NCBI RefSeq assembly: GCF_030463565.1
Contig: NC_134652.1
Span: 12,377,397 to 12,441,396, forward strand
Reading direction: 5' to 3'
Source of the DNA: Pelecanus crispus
Taxonomy: Eukaryota; Chordata; Aves; Pelecaniformes; Pelecanidae
DNA: 64,000 bases
In this document: positions 1 to 13,370 of the stretch, in pieces
Layout: each line of letters opens with the position of its first letter
Numbering within the stretch: position 1 is the first letter of the stretch
The notes under the pieces: model-generated
Database searches by the model: none
What the model saw: the letters and a program-made list of their open reading frames with translations, nothing else
What the model was told of the DNA's origin: nothing
Position numbers and translations under genes: made by a program

Positions 1-3000
1 GCTACAAATTAGAGCAGCATTTGAAATGCACACAAGCCATCTTGACCTGCATGCTTAACTTACAGTTTCCTTGCTTGTCGAAATGTACGTGGCCTCCCTT
101 GCCTTAACAAATATCTTCCTATTGCTTCCCTTTCCAAAACCCAAACATGACATCTGCACGTGTACAATACTGTGACCCTCCATATTCCCTTCTCCAACTG
201 TTTCTGCTCTTTTACCAGCTACCCAGACTCCACTACCCTTTCACTGTGCAAATACCTCTGAGCATCTCACACACTGAACCCCCACTGGGTTTGTACCTGT
301 GCCTTCAGTGTAACCAGAAGAGCATCCCTGCTCCACGAGCTGCTGCTCTGCTGGACACCCACTCCAACCAGGGCACGGAGAGGAAACAATCAGTCCACAA
401 CAGCAAGGCCTCTTTTGACTGTTAATATTTCTTACAAATTTGCATATTTAGGAAATAAAGACAAGCCTGAAGCTGTATGACCGTGGCCCCCTCTTCTGTA
501 GCTCTTCCTCTTTAATGTGTTACATGTCATGTATTAGATGCAAACTCTCTGCTCTGTGCAATGTCTCTGTTCCCAGTTTCGTAGTTTGACACGATAAGCC
601 TCCAACTGTGATTTCAGTCTGAGTGACATGGTAATAAATAACCAGTAACAAATGAACCATAATAGATTTCCACATGCTTACTGAGTATATCTGAAGGATA
701 TAGGCTGCACAACAGCAACCCTTGTGATTGCTTGAATCCGGCAGATCTAATACTCCAAAGACTTCTATAAGCCTGGAAGTAAACAACCTCTCTGTGGCAC
801 CACCCTGCGCTCCACCCACCAACTCTACTTTCTAAAAATAATGAGCAGTGAGTGAAAATGAAAGGGTTAATTTCTCTCTGTCTCTGGTTAACCTTTCCAG
901 GCTATTCAGTTTCCTTTCAGACTCCAGCCCATCGGAGGCATGCGAGGTGAAGGATAGAATTACACACTGGGCATGTTTCCTGTACTTAGTGGGTGGATAG
1001 AGCACAACTTCCGCACTAATAATGTCAAGGTAATTAGGACATCCTGCAAGACCTGTAACAGGGAAGAAATAACCATTGTTTGTTGTCATTTCTATTGCTG
1101 AGGTGGTGGGCTCCCATCACAACTCTTCTTGCCTTTTGTTTTGAGCCCATCTCTGCTTTAGCAGAGATGCAACTAGGCCAAATACAAGACCCCCAGGATT
1201 CGCAATATGGACTTGGGCTAAAATCTGATTTTTTTTTTCCAGCCCCACCACTCCTCCCAGCCCTGTCTAAGGACCTGACACAGTCACTGAAACCGGCACC
1301 TCTGTCCCTCATGCAGGCCTCTGAGCCACCGGGCTGCAGAAGGACATCTCTGGCTCAGCAGTGATTTACTTTATGCAGTGTGACACACTCCCAACAACAT
1401 GGATCAAGACCACATCTCACACACCCCCTTCTTCCACAAAGCAGACTCTAGTCTGGTGGTCAGGACAACCTTTGGGCAGGTGAGGTAGGGCTCTAGAAAG
1501 GCACCTCCCCTCTCAAGAAGAGCCCAGTGTGCAACAGCTTCCTACTGGAGTCACTTCTCCTGGCTTCTGCTGGTAAGAAACGCTTCTTGCTCGGCTCTTG
1601 AAAGAAAAGGCACCAGCACTGACCTTCAAGTGTTATGAAGCCCAGCAGCCCCCTCCCAGGCCACGGGGGCCACAGAATGGGGTGAGATTTAAATAATTCT
1701 GCCTGGTGTTTCCTACTGTCTCTCTTAAAAAGCCCCTTTCTTTGATGTAGGCTTTGGTGGATGCCATTTAGAGAAGTGGAGCTCTGCCCTTTGGGAAGCC
1801 AGATTTTGAAGAGAAGTAACAAACTTTCCGTGGGGCCAGTGACTGTGGCTGGGAAAAAAGCAGACAAGCTTTGGGTGACTGAAACTTTTTTTAGATCTCT
1901 GTTTCACAAGATTTTTAGTAGCAGACAACTGACCCTACAGGTTTGCTATGAACTGCCTCTCCTCTCACTAAAAATAGGCCAAGGATGATATGGTTGCATG
2001 GGCACTATACTGTGAACCGGCTGGATGTGCAGCCCAGGCCCCCAGCCCAGGGCTCTGCATTCGCTGAGGGGGATGGATGGGAAATGAGACAACTGCGAGA
2101 CAATGCGCAAGCCCTTGCCTCTCAAAAAAAAAAAAAAAAGATCCTTTGCTCGTCTTTTCTGGCTGCAGTCATCACAGCCTGTGCATGCACACAGATGCCA
2201 GCACAACCCGTCCCATATCACAGGAAGTGTCTACGTGGTCAGATGCAGACAGTCATATGGTAGCTCAGCCTCGCCGGAGAGCTGGGGGCTGCTGTGTTCC
2301 TGAAGCCATTTAGATGCATTAGCAAGGACCATCTCAGTATCACTTAAGCCTTGGCAAGGGAACGTGACTGTGCAAACGTACCCTTGACCAGGGCTGCTAG
2401 GTACTAATTTGTGCGTACGCTGCCCAGCTAAATGGGCCTTATGTCCATAATGGCATACAGATAATGATCTGTTAAATTATTGCTCTTTTCTTTCGCAAGG
2501 TTTCCTGGCTGCTGGGTGCCGATGTTCGTAAGCACTTCAAGGAAAGCAACATTGATTTTTCCTCAGGTGGAGGATTTCAGGATGCCGCGTGTCTCTTGTT
2601 TGCTTCGCCAAACATATTTCCGAGAGTCGTGGTTTTGCACACATTGCAAGCACAGCCTGCATCAATATCCTGGGGGGAATTGTGATTCTAATTAACGACA
2701 GAGTCCTTCTAAAGGTGTTTCTATTAAGCTTGTACATAAGGGCAGTCTGCTAGGAAATTTCCCTTCCCTCTCACGTGGCACAAGCTGTTGCCATCTGCAA
2801 AAGATATTGACAATAATGCCGAGCCTAAATTGTTAAGTGTACTGCTGCTGGGCTTGTGGGGAGAGCCACATGTTGTACAAGCCCTGTCTGAAGGGGCTTG
2901 TGTGTAATGAAATTCTGCACTTGCTTTTCAGAACTGCCAGGTTTTCAAATTGCACTTGTGATTGTCATAAAATTCAGCCTGTAAAAGCAAGCTGTGCATT

Positions 3001-3194
3001 TCAGATGTGAGGGAGAGGCAGGGGAAAAGGATCTCAGGTCCTGAAATAATTAAAGATGACTCTGAAAGAGTCTGAAAAAATGATACTGTGAAAATAAGTA
3101 ACAGCATAAGTCAACACAAGATTTCTCGCAAGCAAAAGATAATAGTTGTCTGTAACAATGCTTTTCACCCTACAAAATAACATCGGTGTCTAAA
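1..3194. other. Intergenic, no gene seen
   Basis: Only a poly-A run (2124-2139) stands out. Positions about 2400-2740 are repeat-free and retain CpGs (gtgcgtacgctg, ccgcgtgtctc), and look like possible conserved non-coding DNA. Open frames are short and carry no recognisable domains. Confidence 0.7.
2124..2139. repeat. Poly-A run, 16 bases
   Basis: A16 with no recognisable retroposed sequence before it. Confidence 0.95.
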
Positions 3195-3345
3195 GGCTGG
3201 TCTCCACTCAGAATTTACTAGCATAATTATACTGCTAAGAACACCAGTATAACTGTTTGGACACACTTATTTATAAATAAGAACATTCATATAGGATGGA
3301 AATACTGGTGTAACATAAAGTATAATTATTCTGGTAAACTTCCCT
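3195..3345. mobile_element. Palindromic MITE-like element (old DNA-transposon relic)
   Basis: The arms are 3214-3250 and 3302-3338. The outer blocks match at 17 of 19 bases (TTTACTAGCATAATTATAC against the complement of GTATAATTATTCTGGTAAA). The inner blocks match at 10 of 10 (ACACCAGTAT and ATACTGGTGT). The spacer is about 50 bp. The left flank GGCTGGTCTCCACTCAG resembles the ends of non-autonomous elements I recall from turtles, crocodilians and birds. The family is not identified, and the right outer terminus looks lost. Confidence 0.6.
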
Positions 3346-5804
3346 TCCCTAAGGAAAAAAAACTTGTCTGGTTCATTGTATGCACTGATTTTAGAAACAA
3401 TCTCCGACCCGCAGACGAAAGAAAGAGCACACCCACCCAAAAGACAGGTCCCACAGCCTGTGTGCTTCTCTATCTGCCAGGGTAACACCAAAAAGCTGAG
3501 GCTTGCAGAAAAATCCACAGTTCCACGAAAGTCTGGAAGGAGGAGGTTGGTGGCCAAAGTGACTAAGTAACGGCAATGCCTTTAGTCTAGCTCACTGTTT
3601 CCTCTTCGCTGCTACAACGTGGGAATGAAGCTGTGGGATAACTGGGGGTGGGAGAGCTGCAATGGTTGGTCTGGGCAGTGCAGAGACTTGAGAATTTCGT
3701 ATACAAAGCAGCCTGTGCCTCTCAGCCTTCTGGAGGAGTGCGGGCGGCAGAGGTTAACAAGTGACCCTAACCCTTCTGCCTGGGAGTGGGTTGAACTGGG
3801 GCAGAAGCAGCAGAAATTCCTGCTGATGGGTCCAGAAGGGTCACCTAATGACAGACTTAAGCTCTACCCAAACTCTGAAGAATGTCCCTGCTTGCCAGTC
3901 TTGCTAGGCCACTGAAAAGGTGGGGATTTCATGGGGCTGCTCAGCTGCAGGATTTTCCACTCAGTTTTCTTCCGAAAAGGAAGATCCCAGCCACTGGACT
4001 TGGGCAATGTAATCCTGAAGGTCATCTGTGAGCAGTCCATGACCATTCTCTACCTCAGCGCTTTGCTCAGCGCAGCCTGCAGTGACACAAGTTTCATGGG
4101 TTTCAACCACTTCCTTTGCAATGCTGCATCATAGATATCCCCATGAGGAATGCCATTTCCTTTTGCCAAGCTTTTCATGCTATTTCTAGTCATGTCCAAG
4201 TAGCTATTCTCCTGTCCGACTTACTCAGCCTTCGAAGACACACAGCTCCTAAGAGAGGCAGGTGCCAGAAAGCACTCTTAGGAGTCCAGCATTAGGACAT
4301 GAACACTTAATTGCTACAGGCCTTCAAGTCCCAAGCACGTTGCACCAAATCCACTAGCAACTATTAATAGCAACGAAAGAAATGCTGTCTTTTGCCCTAG
4401 AGACTCTCTGCTACTTGTTTGTAGCAGAGGGCTTTTGAAACAAAGCAGAGCTGTCATGGCCTGGATACAGACCAGAGTAAATTCTGCTCATTGACTGCCT
4501 TTCGTTCCTCCCTCGGTCAGCCTTCTAATAGAGAGAAGCAGCTGCCCAAGACTCAAAGTTCTTCAGATGTTGATTTAATCTGTGCTCAGAGCTGTGTCTG
4601 CCCACAGGAACTTGGAGATGTAGGATAAGTATAAAGAAGAGCTTCTGGTGGAGGGAGTTTGGAGCAGCTCTGCTGTCTGCTCACAGCTGCTGGAAAACAG
4701 AGTAGGGCAGGACACAGCGAGTGAGAGAGGCCTACAAAATAATACTGGTCATAGTCACTTTCAACAAAATGTTGTGAATTTATCAGTAGAAACCCTTCAG
4801 GAGAGAAATGAGTCACCAGAGAGCCTCACAGCAGGCTACAGACATCACCCAGCTCTCAGGGAGGAAACAAATTCCCTTCATTGTGCAGTGCCGTGCAACC
4901 AACACATCTGCAGCTGGGGACAAGCATCATGTCAGGAAAGAGCATCCAGAAGGGATGACTGGTGACAAGTAAAGAAACTGAGATGCCTTGCAAGGGCCCT
5001 TCTTTAGAAGCCCTCTCACATTTTGCATGGTTTCATAAGATCCCAAATGGAGCACGTTGCCTTACATGATGCTGTCTGATTGGAGGAGACCAGCTGTAGC
5101 ACTCAGAAACTACACGGGGCCTCACTGAGTGGCTGAGATCAGTGTAGATAACCTGTGCTGGTGCTCAACTGCCAGGTGGCATTGGGACTTTCATCAGACA
5201 ATCAAAGGTTACACAAAAAATGTACATATTTTAAAGTAATCATTTAAACCCCTCAGAACAGAGGTGAAGAGTCTTCTCTACACGGTTATTATGGCTTTGT
5301 ATAGCTGCAGTTGGTGAGAAAACCTTAAAAGTGCTCTTCTCACAAAAGCAACAACAGAAGAAATATTTCGCATCTCAGCTATCAGTCTGTGAACATCACA
5401 GAGCTCGGACTTTGCTTATGAGGCACCCTGGATGGCAGGAGTGAGGTAAGTCTACTAATTCCCCTAAATCATGCCTCCTGGTTCTTCAAAGAAAACAGCG
5501 GTCTCACTAAAGACATATTGCTCATTGTCATTGAAATTTCTCACACAGAAGAGAAGCAGAGCCATTCCCCACCAGGTGACCCTGCAAGGGAAATCCTGTA
5601 CAGACATGCTAACAGACCCAGCTACCCCAGCTCAACAGACACCTTCAGTGATCATGAACCCCACAGGCACCTTGTCCCAAGTCTCAGTGCTTGGAGGATA
5701 CAGCAAACGGCGGAGGTTCCCCCTCCAGCTCTGCATGGCAGACTCATGAAGTCACGTCTGCACTGAAAAGCAGGGTTAGCTTTTTTTTTTTCTCCTTAGT
5801 TCAC

Positions 5805-5841
5805 CCTAAACCAATCCTTTGACCTGATCCTAAACCAGTCC
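5805..5841. repeat. 24-bp-period direct repeat of CCTAAACC(A/G)(A/G)TCC-type 13-mer
   Basis: CCTAAACCAATCC at 5805-5817 recurs as CCTAAACCAGTCC at 5829-5841. The repeat lies just after a T11 run (5781-5791). Confidence 0.8.
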
Positions 5842-6993
5842 GATTCCCGCCAGGACACAAGTATGTTCCAGCGCCATCTAGCCAACTTGCCTGAGAAACA
5901 CACAGCAGCACCCGAAGCACGAAACCCAGTGCAGGAGTTGTCCCTAGAAACACAGACCTCTCACCACCAAACCCAACACTGAAGGTCGCACTGCCAGCTC
6001 CAGTCCCGACAGACACCCTGGCTTGGTAAGTTTGCTAAAGGCCTTTTGAATTAAGTTGGCCAGTAAGTTCAGTGCTACCCGGAGACTGAGTTGCATATGC
6101 CTTTGCTACCAAAAGAAAAAAGATAACAAGGGAGCTATCATGGCTTCAACCAACTTTCGTTTCAGGTTTTGTAGTTCTTTTGAATGAGAAGCAAGAAGTG
6201 AAACCTTAGGGTGAGGGGTGCAGTGTAAATCCCCAGATAGATCTAATGAGATGAAAGCTAGAGTCTCTGTTCAGCTCCGTAATGTGGCTTGACCTACATC
6301 AAAGCTGGACCTTAGTGAGAGGGAAGACTTTGCAAACTCCAAGCAGGAAAACCAGCCAGCACTTGGAGGTAGGATGGCTGTGACATGCATGGAAGGAGAA
6401 CCAGTGCTAACACAGACTAGCAGCTTTCACTGAAATCCAAAATCCTTAAAAGGAAAAGTCTTCAGACAGGTAGAAACTAATCCTTCTTCCCATCCCAAGT
6501 GCCAGCACCAAGAAGGGAGGTGGCAGGAAGATGTAGCCAGATGTTCAGGGCAGGACAGGACTGCTTCTTTTGGCCACAGTGCAAACCTAAAGCATAAATC
6601 CACACTTCTAGCACTCTAGAGAAATTATTTAATTTGTAATAGCTAGCTAGAATACATGCTCACTGTCCCCACTGAGTACACTTACCTCAGAAGTGAACTT
6701 TCATGTGAAACATTAGAAGATGACATAGAGGAAACCAGAAACTGAACTGCAAGAGCAACATAATAGAACCACCTGTAAGGTGACATGTCTGAATGCTGAC
6801 CTTTTTTATTGAAAGTTCATTCTGCATCCGTCACACAGAATAACAATAGATATTTGCTTCATCAATTGCAAAGCAACCTGCTTTGTGTGTACTGAGGATC
6901 CCCAGCATTGATATGATACAAATAAAAATAAATTCCAAGGTAGAATGGTTTACTTCTAAAAAAATTAACTGAGCCAATACTATTTGGGGATTG

Positions 6994-7046
6994 TATATAT
7001 ACACACATATATATATACATAGATATATAAAAATATATATAAAAAT
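6994..7046. repeat. AT/AC-rich microsatellite
   Basis: Imperfect (TA)n with an ACACAC insert and (TA)n-A-rich continuation. It creates spurious Tyr/Ile-rich open frames on the - strand. Confidence 0.9.
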
Positions 7047-9232
7047 AAGCAAATCGGTGCACTGCACAATTCTGTCTGGCCTCATGTGGGTAAAGGCCAC
7101 TAAATTTTAATGGAAGCAGTTTCATCACAGCAGATTTTTCCTTTGTAGCAAACACTATGGCGGATGTCAGCGCAGGCAGTTCTGTAAAGCTGCACTGATG
7201 TGAAGCACCAAACATCCCAGTAATGAGTTTCTGAAATTACGGATTTGTGCATGCCTAATTTTAGAGAATGTGGGAATGGTACCCTTATTCTGCTTGCCTG
7301 AGTGACGTCAAATAATCTCATGAGCGTTCTGTACTTCTGAAAAGAAATATCAGCCTCAAGCTGGTCCACCTTGGTTTGCTGGTCACCAGAAACTGGCCAC
7401 AGAAGACTGTAGCCTAAAGCTGCATGTTGAAATGAGACATGCATTTGCTTCCCAAATGAGCAGTCCATCCTCTTTAGAAGGGAAAGCTGCAAGGAAAACA
7501 CAACAGCTACTTTCTCCTGCCTTTTGAAACCTTAAAGAAATACTGTAAGCACTCAATTCAGAGGCTTGAGCCTGATGCCCTCTACCTATGGGGTTCCCTG
7601 TCCAGCAGCGTAAGCACCAGTTGGATGTGGGGTGTCCTTTTAGCAAATATCTCAACCCTGATGGGATGGTCTCTCCCAGCAGAGACTTAGCTTAGGCAGG
7701 AGCCATTCAGACATTTCCCCCCAGGCCTCTAGCACAGATGCCAGTCAGTGCAAAGGGCACAGGCGGTTCCTGGCAGTGTGGAAATGCGGCTCCCAACTGC
7801 CAAGTCATGGGAGAGTGACTTGAAATGGCCAGCTTTGCTTGTCCCTAGGACCACAATTTCCTCACTGCAGCATGTGGACGAGGCTGCTTTTGCCAAACCT
7901 CTCTCCAGAGAGACAAGGTAACTACAATTTTCACCCTTTGTCCAAGTCACCCCATCCAGGACACTCACTGGACTGGCAGAAAGCAATGGCGTGATATTAC
8001 TTACTTGGGTTATAACCCATGACACATTTAAGAATTTGGCCTTTTGATTTGTAAATGTTTTTTTATTTTCATGTGAAAGGATTTTAGTGCAATTTGAAAT
8101 CTGTGTTTTCCTAAACACTGGAAAAGCAAAAGGCTCACAGCTTCAGTCCAGGCCTATCTCCAGGCCAGAACTTGGTGAGGAAACCACTGACAGGACCTAG
8201 TATTTCCAGTTTTTCAGATCTAAATGCTGACAACAAACCTTCCCCCCTCTTCGATGTTAGATGAACTTTGATACAGCTGCTTCAATAGGCACAAAGAAGG
8301 CGACAGCTGAATTGCAAATCTTTCTGTGTCACTTCTGCACCACCTGTGCCTGCCTTAACCATGGTAGGGCTGGACTCTTCATCTCTGGATTTTCTAAATG
8401 AAAACAAGGATGTGATTCTGAGGGATGTGCTTTAAAAAAAGAAAAAGCCAGAAGTTACTGAGCTCAGCGCAAGGATAAGCAAGATTAAATTCTCTCTAAA
8501 AGCACGTTTCAAGTCTGAACAGTAGCAGATCATTTCTGTGTTACAAACCAGGATAATGGGAACACAAATGGGGTTGCTTCTGAGAGTGATCCAAGTTCAT
8601 GCCATTGGAGGAGAAGTGCTGTACCCCTGATTTTGCAATGAATATTGGGTCAATCTGGTCTGCAACACCAAGAGAGACAGAAAGCCTCTCCTGGTCACCC
8701 ATTTAGTTACAAACCTCCCCAAACTATCACTTGAGATAGCAACATGGCAAATGACAGAGTGATTTGGTGTCACACCATCAATCAGGCAGAAGTTGATTTA
8801 GGATGCACTTATTTACAAGTAGGCTATGTCAGAGCAAGTCTGTTGGGGCCAGTTATTTGAAAGTTACTAAGAAGATCACTGAGCTGGTGCAGAGAAGGGC
8901 TGATATTTGGGAAGATTCTCTCTATTTAGCAAAGAGAGATACAGAAGAGTTGGCCCGGCAGCAGCCTTTTCTATATAATAACATCACAGTGACAGGAAAT
9001 GCATGCTGTTTTCCGGCGTTGAATTTCTAATTCTGGCATCTTGCTTCCCTCAAACAATTTTTGTCGTGTATGTAGCTGCACTAAAGCATTATTATATTTT
9101 GAAAGCCTGGTTTGCAGCTTTTTGTGCTGTAGTCGAACGCAAGCATTTTTTTGGCTTTGTAAAGAGTAGTATATTATTGCTCCATCATCGGGAAAAACGG
9201 AGAAATTTCTTTTGAGGCAGAGAGGAGTTGTG

Positions 9233-9249
9233 GAGAGAGAGAGGGAGGA
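9233..9249. repeat. (GA)n microsatellite
   Basis: GAGAGA tract running into GGGAGGAA. Confidence 0.85.
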
Positions 9250-11465
9250 AATATAAGTGTAGCTTGTTATGGGCTTGGCGGAGATGCTCTGCTGTTTTTG
9301 TCAGTAGCTGTACAGCTCTTATATAATATTTTTTGGGCAATGGCCAGCTCAGCCTCACAGAACTGTTTTGGTCAATGTTTTTTGGAAAGTAGGAGAGGAT
9401 TTGAATTTATCTGATAGCTATGGGTAATGGAACGAAAGACAAAGATGATGCAGTTAAAGCTGCAGCCCACATACACGGCTTCTAAACACAATCCTTGAGA
9501 AAGGGATTTTATCGGCAACACTTCCCTGGCTATGTATGGTAAAAGTACAACTGAATGCTGCAATGGCTAAGAATGCTAAAAAGCACCCAGGGCACCCCTA
9601 CACAGGGAGATAGTACTTTGCGTTAACCAGCCCCCCAGTACTGCTGGTGGAGTCTCAGCCGTATCCAGCACAGAGACACAGTTTGCGGAGCAGGAAGGGA
9701 ACAAGCATTGTGCTATGCCACCTACAACAACAACCCCTGGCACCCACAACAGGACACCAGGCTGGGTCAGGTGAGCACCTTGCAGGGAGGCCTGTGATTT
9801 GACATGCCAAAGTATTTGGAAATTACTGGATAGCAGGAATTCTGAGCCCAACATATGCCAGCCACCAGAGACAAAAATACCCCAGCACTACATAATACCT
9901 ATAGCATTATTTATGGCGTACGTACTTACCTAGGGGTAAAAGGGAATTACTTCTATTGTGAAATATTTTTCCTGCTTCAAAATTACCACTGTTCCAGTAA
10001 ATGCTGAAAAGCCACTGGAGATGCCCCCGTTGATGCTCTACAGATGCTGATACTCTGTTAAACCTGCTCGGGTGCAGTAACTGACTGTCACTGTTTCTAA
10101 AGGTGCTTACTCCCTTTGCTTGTCCATTCAGGCAAACTAAGCACGTGGTACTGTAATTTTGGGCTTGCTGAGCACATGACTGATTTTAATAGCCTGAAGC
10201 CTGTCTCTTAATAACTGCAGCATCAGTATCAAATTATACTATTCTTATGATTCCACGATACACCTAAAGCAACCAACTGCTTTCTTGGATGGTCCCTTTC
10301 AACTGCACCTTCAACTCAATACAGCGCACTCGCCATCATTTCAGCTCCCATAGTTGAAGCTGGTCTGCTGACACATGTATAGGGTACAGTGTCATCGGGG
10401 GCTCTTCAGTTCCCCAAAGTACCAGCTGACATCAGGAAGGAGAAAGAAAATGGTGAAAAGTCATTACTCCTGGTGGCATTAAACCTTGAGATTGCATCAT
10501 GTGAACAAGAACAGCCTCATAAAACCCTTTGTGCCTTCCTGGGGATTTGCGATTTCAGTTTTTCATTTATGAGCTGTGGCCAAATTTAGTTTCAACCTAT
10601 GACACTCCTCTGTCATATTTGTTCCCATCTATATTCTTGGTTCATCCTAAATTAGCCTATGGCCCAATCTAGACTGTAACAGTCAAGGACTCAATTACAA
10701 CTTGTGTTGCAATCAGGTCTGGGAACAAATGATTTCCGTTTTGTGGTGTTGGTGGGAACTGTGCCCATGAAAACTTGAACCCAGACAAAGCCAGATGGTC
10801 CCATCAACTCCCTTGATGGGAGAGAGGAGCGGTGCTGGCAGAGTGCTTTTGCACTGTTGTGCTGGACTATTATGAGAGCAAATTTCTTTCCCCATCCTTT
10901 AACCCAAGCTCACATACACATTTTTGGTGGGTGGCACATCTGGCTCTCAAACTTATTGTTTCTCTGACTGACAGTTGGCAGAGGTTGGTGGGTGATTTTC
11001 ATGACAAAAAGGCTTTTGTTTGGCGCTCCTTTCCAACTAGCAGATGAGAAGTAAAGACACACAGCAATATTCAATGAACACAGCACAGCTCTTTCCAGGG
11101 ATATTTTCTTTTTGAGCCTTTTCTGTAACAAAAATAGCTTTTCCACTGAAGTCTACACATTTCTGGGGAATTTTTATATATATATTATTGGTGTTACTCC
11201 TCCAGAATAAACAGAGATATTTTATATTTTAGCCTATCTGCTGGGAAGACTATTCAGTTTGAACAGCCTCCCCAGAAGAATCTCAAAAATTAGCTGAACA
11301 GATTGAACTCAAGCCTCAACCTCAGATTCCCCTAACCAGTCTAAGCAAATTCAGCTCAGGTCTGAATCTTACAAATGTGAACCAAACAAATTTCCCCATA
11401 CTATTCTGAAATAGGGAATGACTGCCTGCATTATATAAAAGATTATTTCAGTCTTGCACAGAAAT

Positions 11466-11560
11466 CTGTTTGCCCAAGGTCACACGAATATTCTGGCAGA
11501 GGCAAGAAGAAAAATCTTGATTTCTTGTCTGCCAGTCTGCCCTTTAGGCAACTGAAACCA
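11466..11560 (-). mobile_element. MIR-type SINE fossil
   Basis: TTTGCCCAAGGTCACAC, then TTCTGGCAGAGGCAAGA and a TTGATTTCTTGTCTGCCAGTCTGCCCT stretch (11518-11544) follow the reverse-complement order of the MIR core (GTGACCTTGGGCAA, GCTCTGCCAC, tRNA-like head). It is strongly diverged and has no clear ends. Confidence 0.65.
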
Positions 11561-13059
11561 AGCAAGTACCCTGGGGAAGGAGATATGCAAGCACCATGCC
11601 AAATTGGGAATAGGAGGGGAAGAGAATTTGACATTGTGACAGGACAAATATTCTCTTCCTCATGGGAACTGCATCTCTAAGGCCCCTTCCAGCAGATGCT
11701 GGAGCTCAAAGAAAAGGCTGATCTTTGCTCCTGTACCTCGGAAGCGCTGGGAGCCCATAGACAAGCCGTAAAACCAGAGCACCGACATTTCCCATCCCTT
11801 TGTTGACATGCCAGGATTTCACATCTGACATCAATTACTCCACTCGCTCCAGATGGTTTTCAAATACGTATCAGCAAATATTTAAGGTGTGTTTTTCCTT
11901 TTTAGCAACTGCTTTTCTCTATGGCTTAAAGAAATGCCCATTAATGAATGGATAAGAGAGGAAATCAACAGAGGAATCAGAGGAGTGTGTGATTTGCTCC
12001 CACACCTCACTTCCCAAATTGCTTCAAGACTTTAACTGTGAAACAATTCTTCAGCACACTAAAACGCATTAAAGCAAAACTCGATCCCAGGCTTTAGCTG
12101 CCCAGTGGTGTCCCCTTGGGTCTCCCAGCCCGCCAGCCCCAGCAGCTGGCACCCATCGCCCCAGGTTCTCCCATCATCTCTGGCTGGTGGCACCGCACTG
12201 ACTCCCTGGGCTGCCTTCCCCTCATTGCTGTACCCTGCTGTGATACAGCCTGGTGCTAAACACCAGGCTGCCTTTGTGAGAAAGGCTGGATGAACAGAAG
12301 AGGGGCTTCTCACCTTTCAAATCCAGGAAGGCACGCCGTCCCCATCACACACCTGACTCTGCACTTCTGTGACAAACCAGCCATCAACCACAGTCCATGA
12401 ATCCTACTTTGCAGTGGGGCCCTTGTGTGGCAGTGGGCTGACTCCACTGCCACAGCAGAGTCTGGAAGATTTTTTTTTTTACCTCCTTCTGAGAAAATCT
12501 CAAAGAAATGACCAAGTAGCACCTGGCTGCTGAGAGGAAGAGGGGGCTGGTAAACCTTAATAATACTTTGCTCACTCAGAAGCACCCTTTGACAGAGGAC
12601 TGACAGGCACTGACAGCACACTGTTTTTCTAAGTCTGAATTTGGGAGGTGCTGAGGGTATGCAGTGGGAGGAAACAAGTGTCTAAACGTGGAAAAGGCAT
12701 GTGGACTACTAGACACCGTGCTGTCAGGTGAGTAATCAAGACTGTCCAGGGCTTGCCTGGATTACCACCATTGCAGCAGTGCTGAGAAACACTGGTCCTG
12801 GGCTGAGCCGCCCCATGCTCTTCACCATGGTGCAAACACAGAACAAAGACTGTCCTTATGCAAAGAGCTTAGCAGAGGACACCCCAACCCACAGCACCAC
12901 CAAAGCCACTCACCTGCAGCTGCTGTCAGTACACTGCGTTGTTCAGGTTAGGAAAAAAAAAAATCCATCTGTAAAAGCCTGTTGGGATCTTTGGACAAGA
13001 CCCAGAGCCCCTCCTACATGGCATCTGTAAGAAAAAAGAGGTTATATTGCATTGGTCTC

Positions 13060-13370
13060 TGAGGATAAGTCGTCATAATAAAGCCTGGGCCTGCTTAACT
13101 TAGCAGGCATTAATACTGACAAGAGTTCAGGGTTCATCAGTCAAGCTAATTTGTTGAACATTACCCTGCTGTTGCTTATCTGGGATAATCTTTCCTGCTG
13201 GAGGAGGGCAGCGGCAGGCTAATGTGCTTGGTCCCCCTCTGCATGAATTTTTATCTTCCAGCCAGTGCTCCTGCTCTATTATAGCATTTCTGTTTAAAGG
13301 TGGCCACAGAGATGGAACAATGTGTATCGGTGTCCTTTTTCTTTCTATTTCATGATATGCCAAAGAGACA
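13060..13370. promoter_or_regulatory. Candidate conserved non-coding element (GATA-type sites)
   Basis: Repeat-free stretch with clustered TTATCT/GATAAT/TTATCTTCC sites, GGATAAGTCG at its left and GCATTAATAC. Composition and motif density suggest an enhancer. There is no alignment support. Confidence 0.3.

Larger units (their letters stand above)
3346..11465. other. Intergenic, no gene seen
   Basis: Contains the short repeats listed separately. Positions about 9000-9230 are an AT-rich stretch with retained CpGs (ttccggcg, gtcgaacgc, atcggg) that could be a regulatory element. No coding gene or RNA gene is recognised. Confidence 0.7.

Noticed and set aside
3770..3776. Telomere-like CCCTAACCC
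   Set aside because: A single occurrence, not an array.
8803..9030. 75-codon frame containing a helical-looking ITELVQRRADIW segment, considered as an old CR1 or gene relic
   Set aside because: Resemblance to the CR1 VQRRA motif is limited to a few residues and the surrounding sequence does not match.
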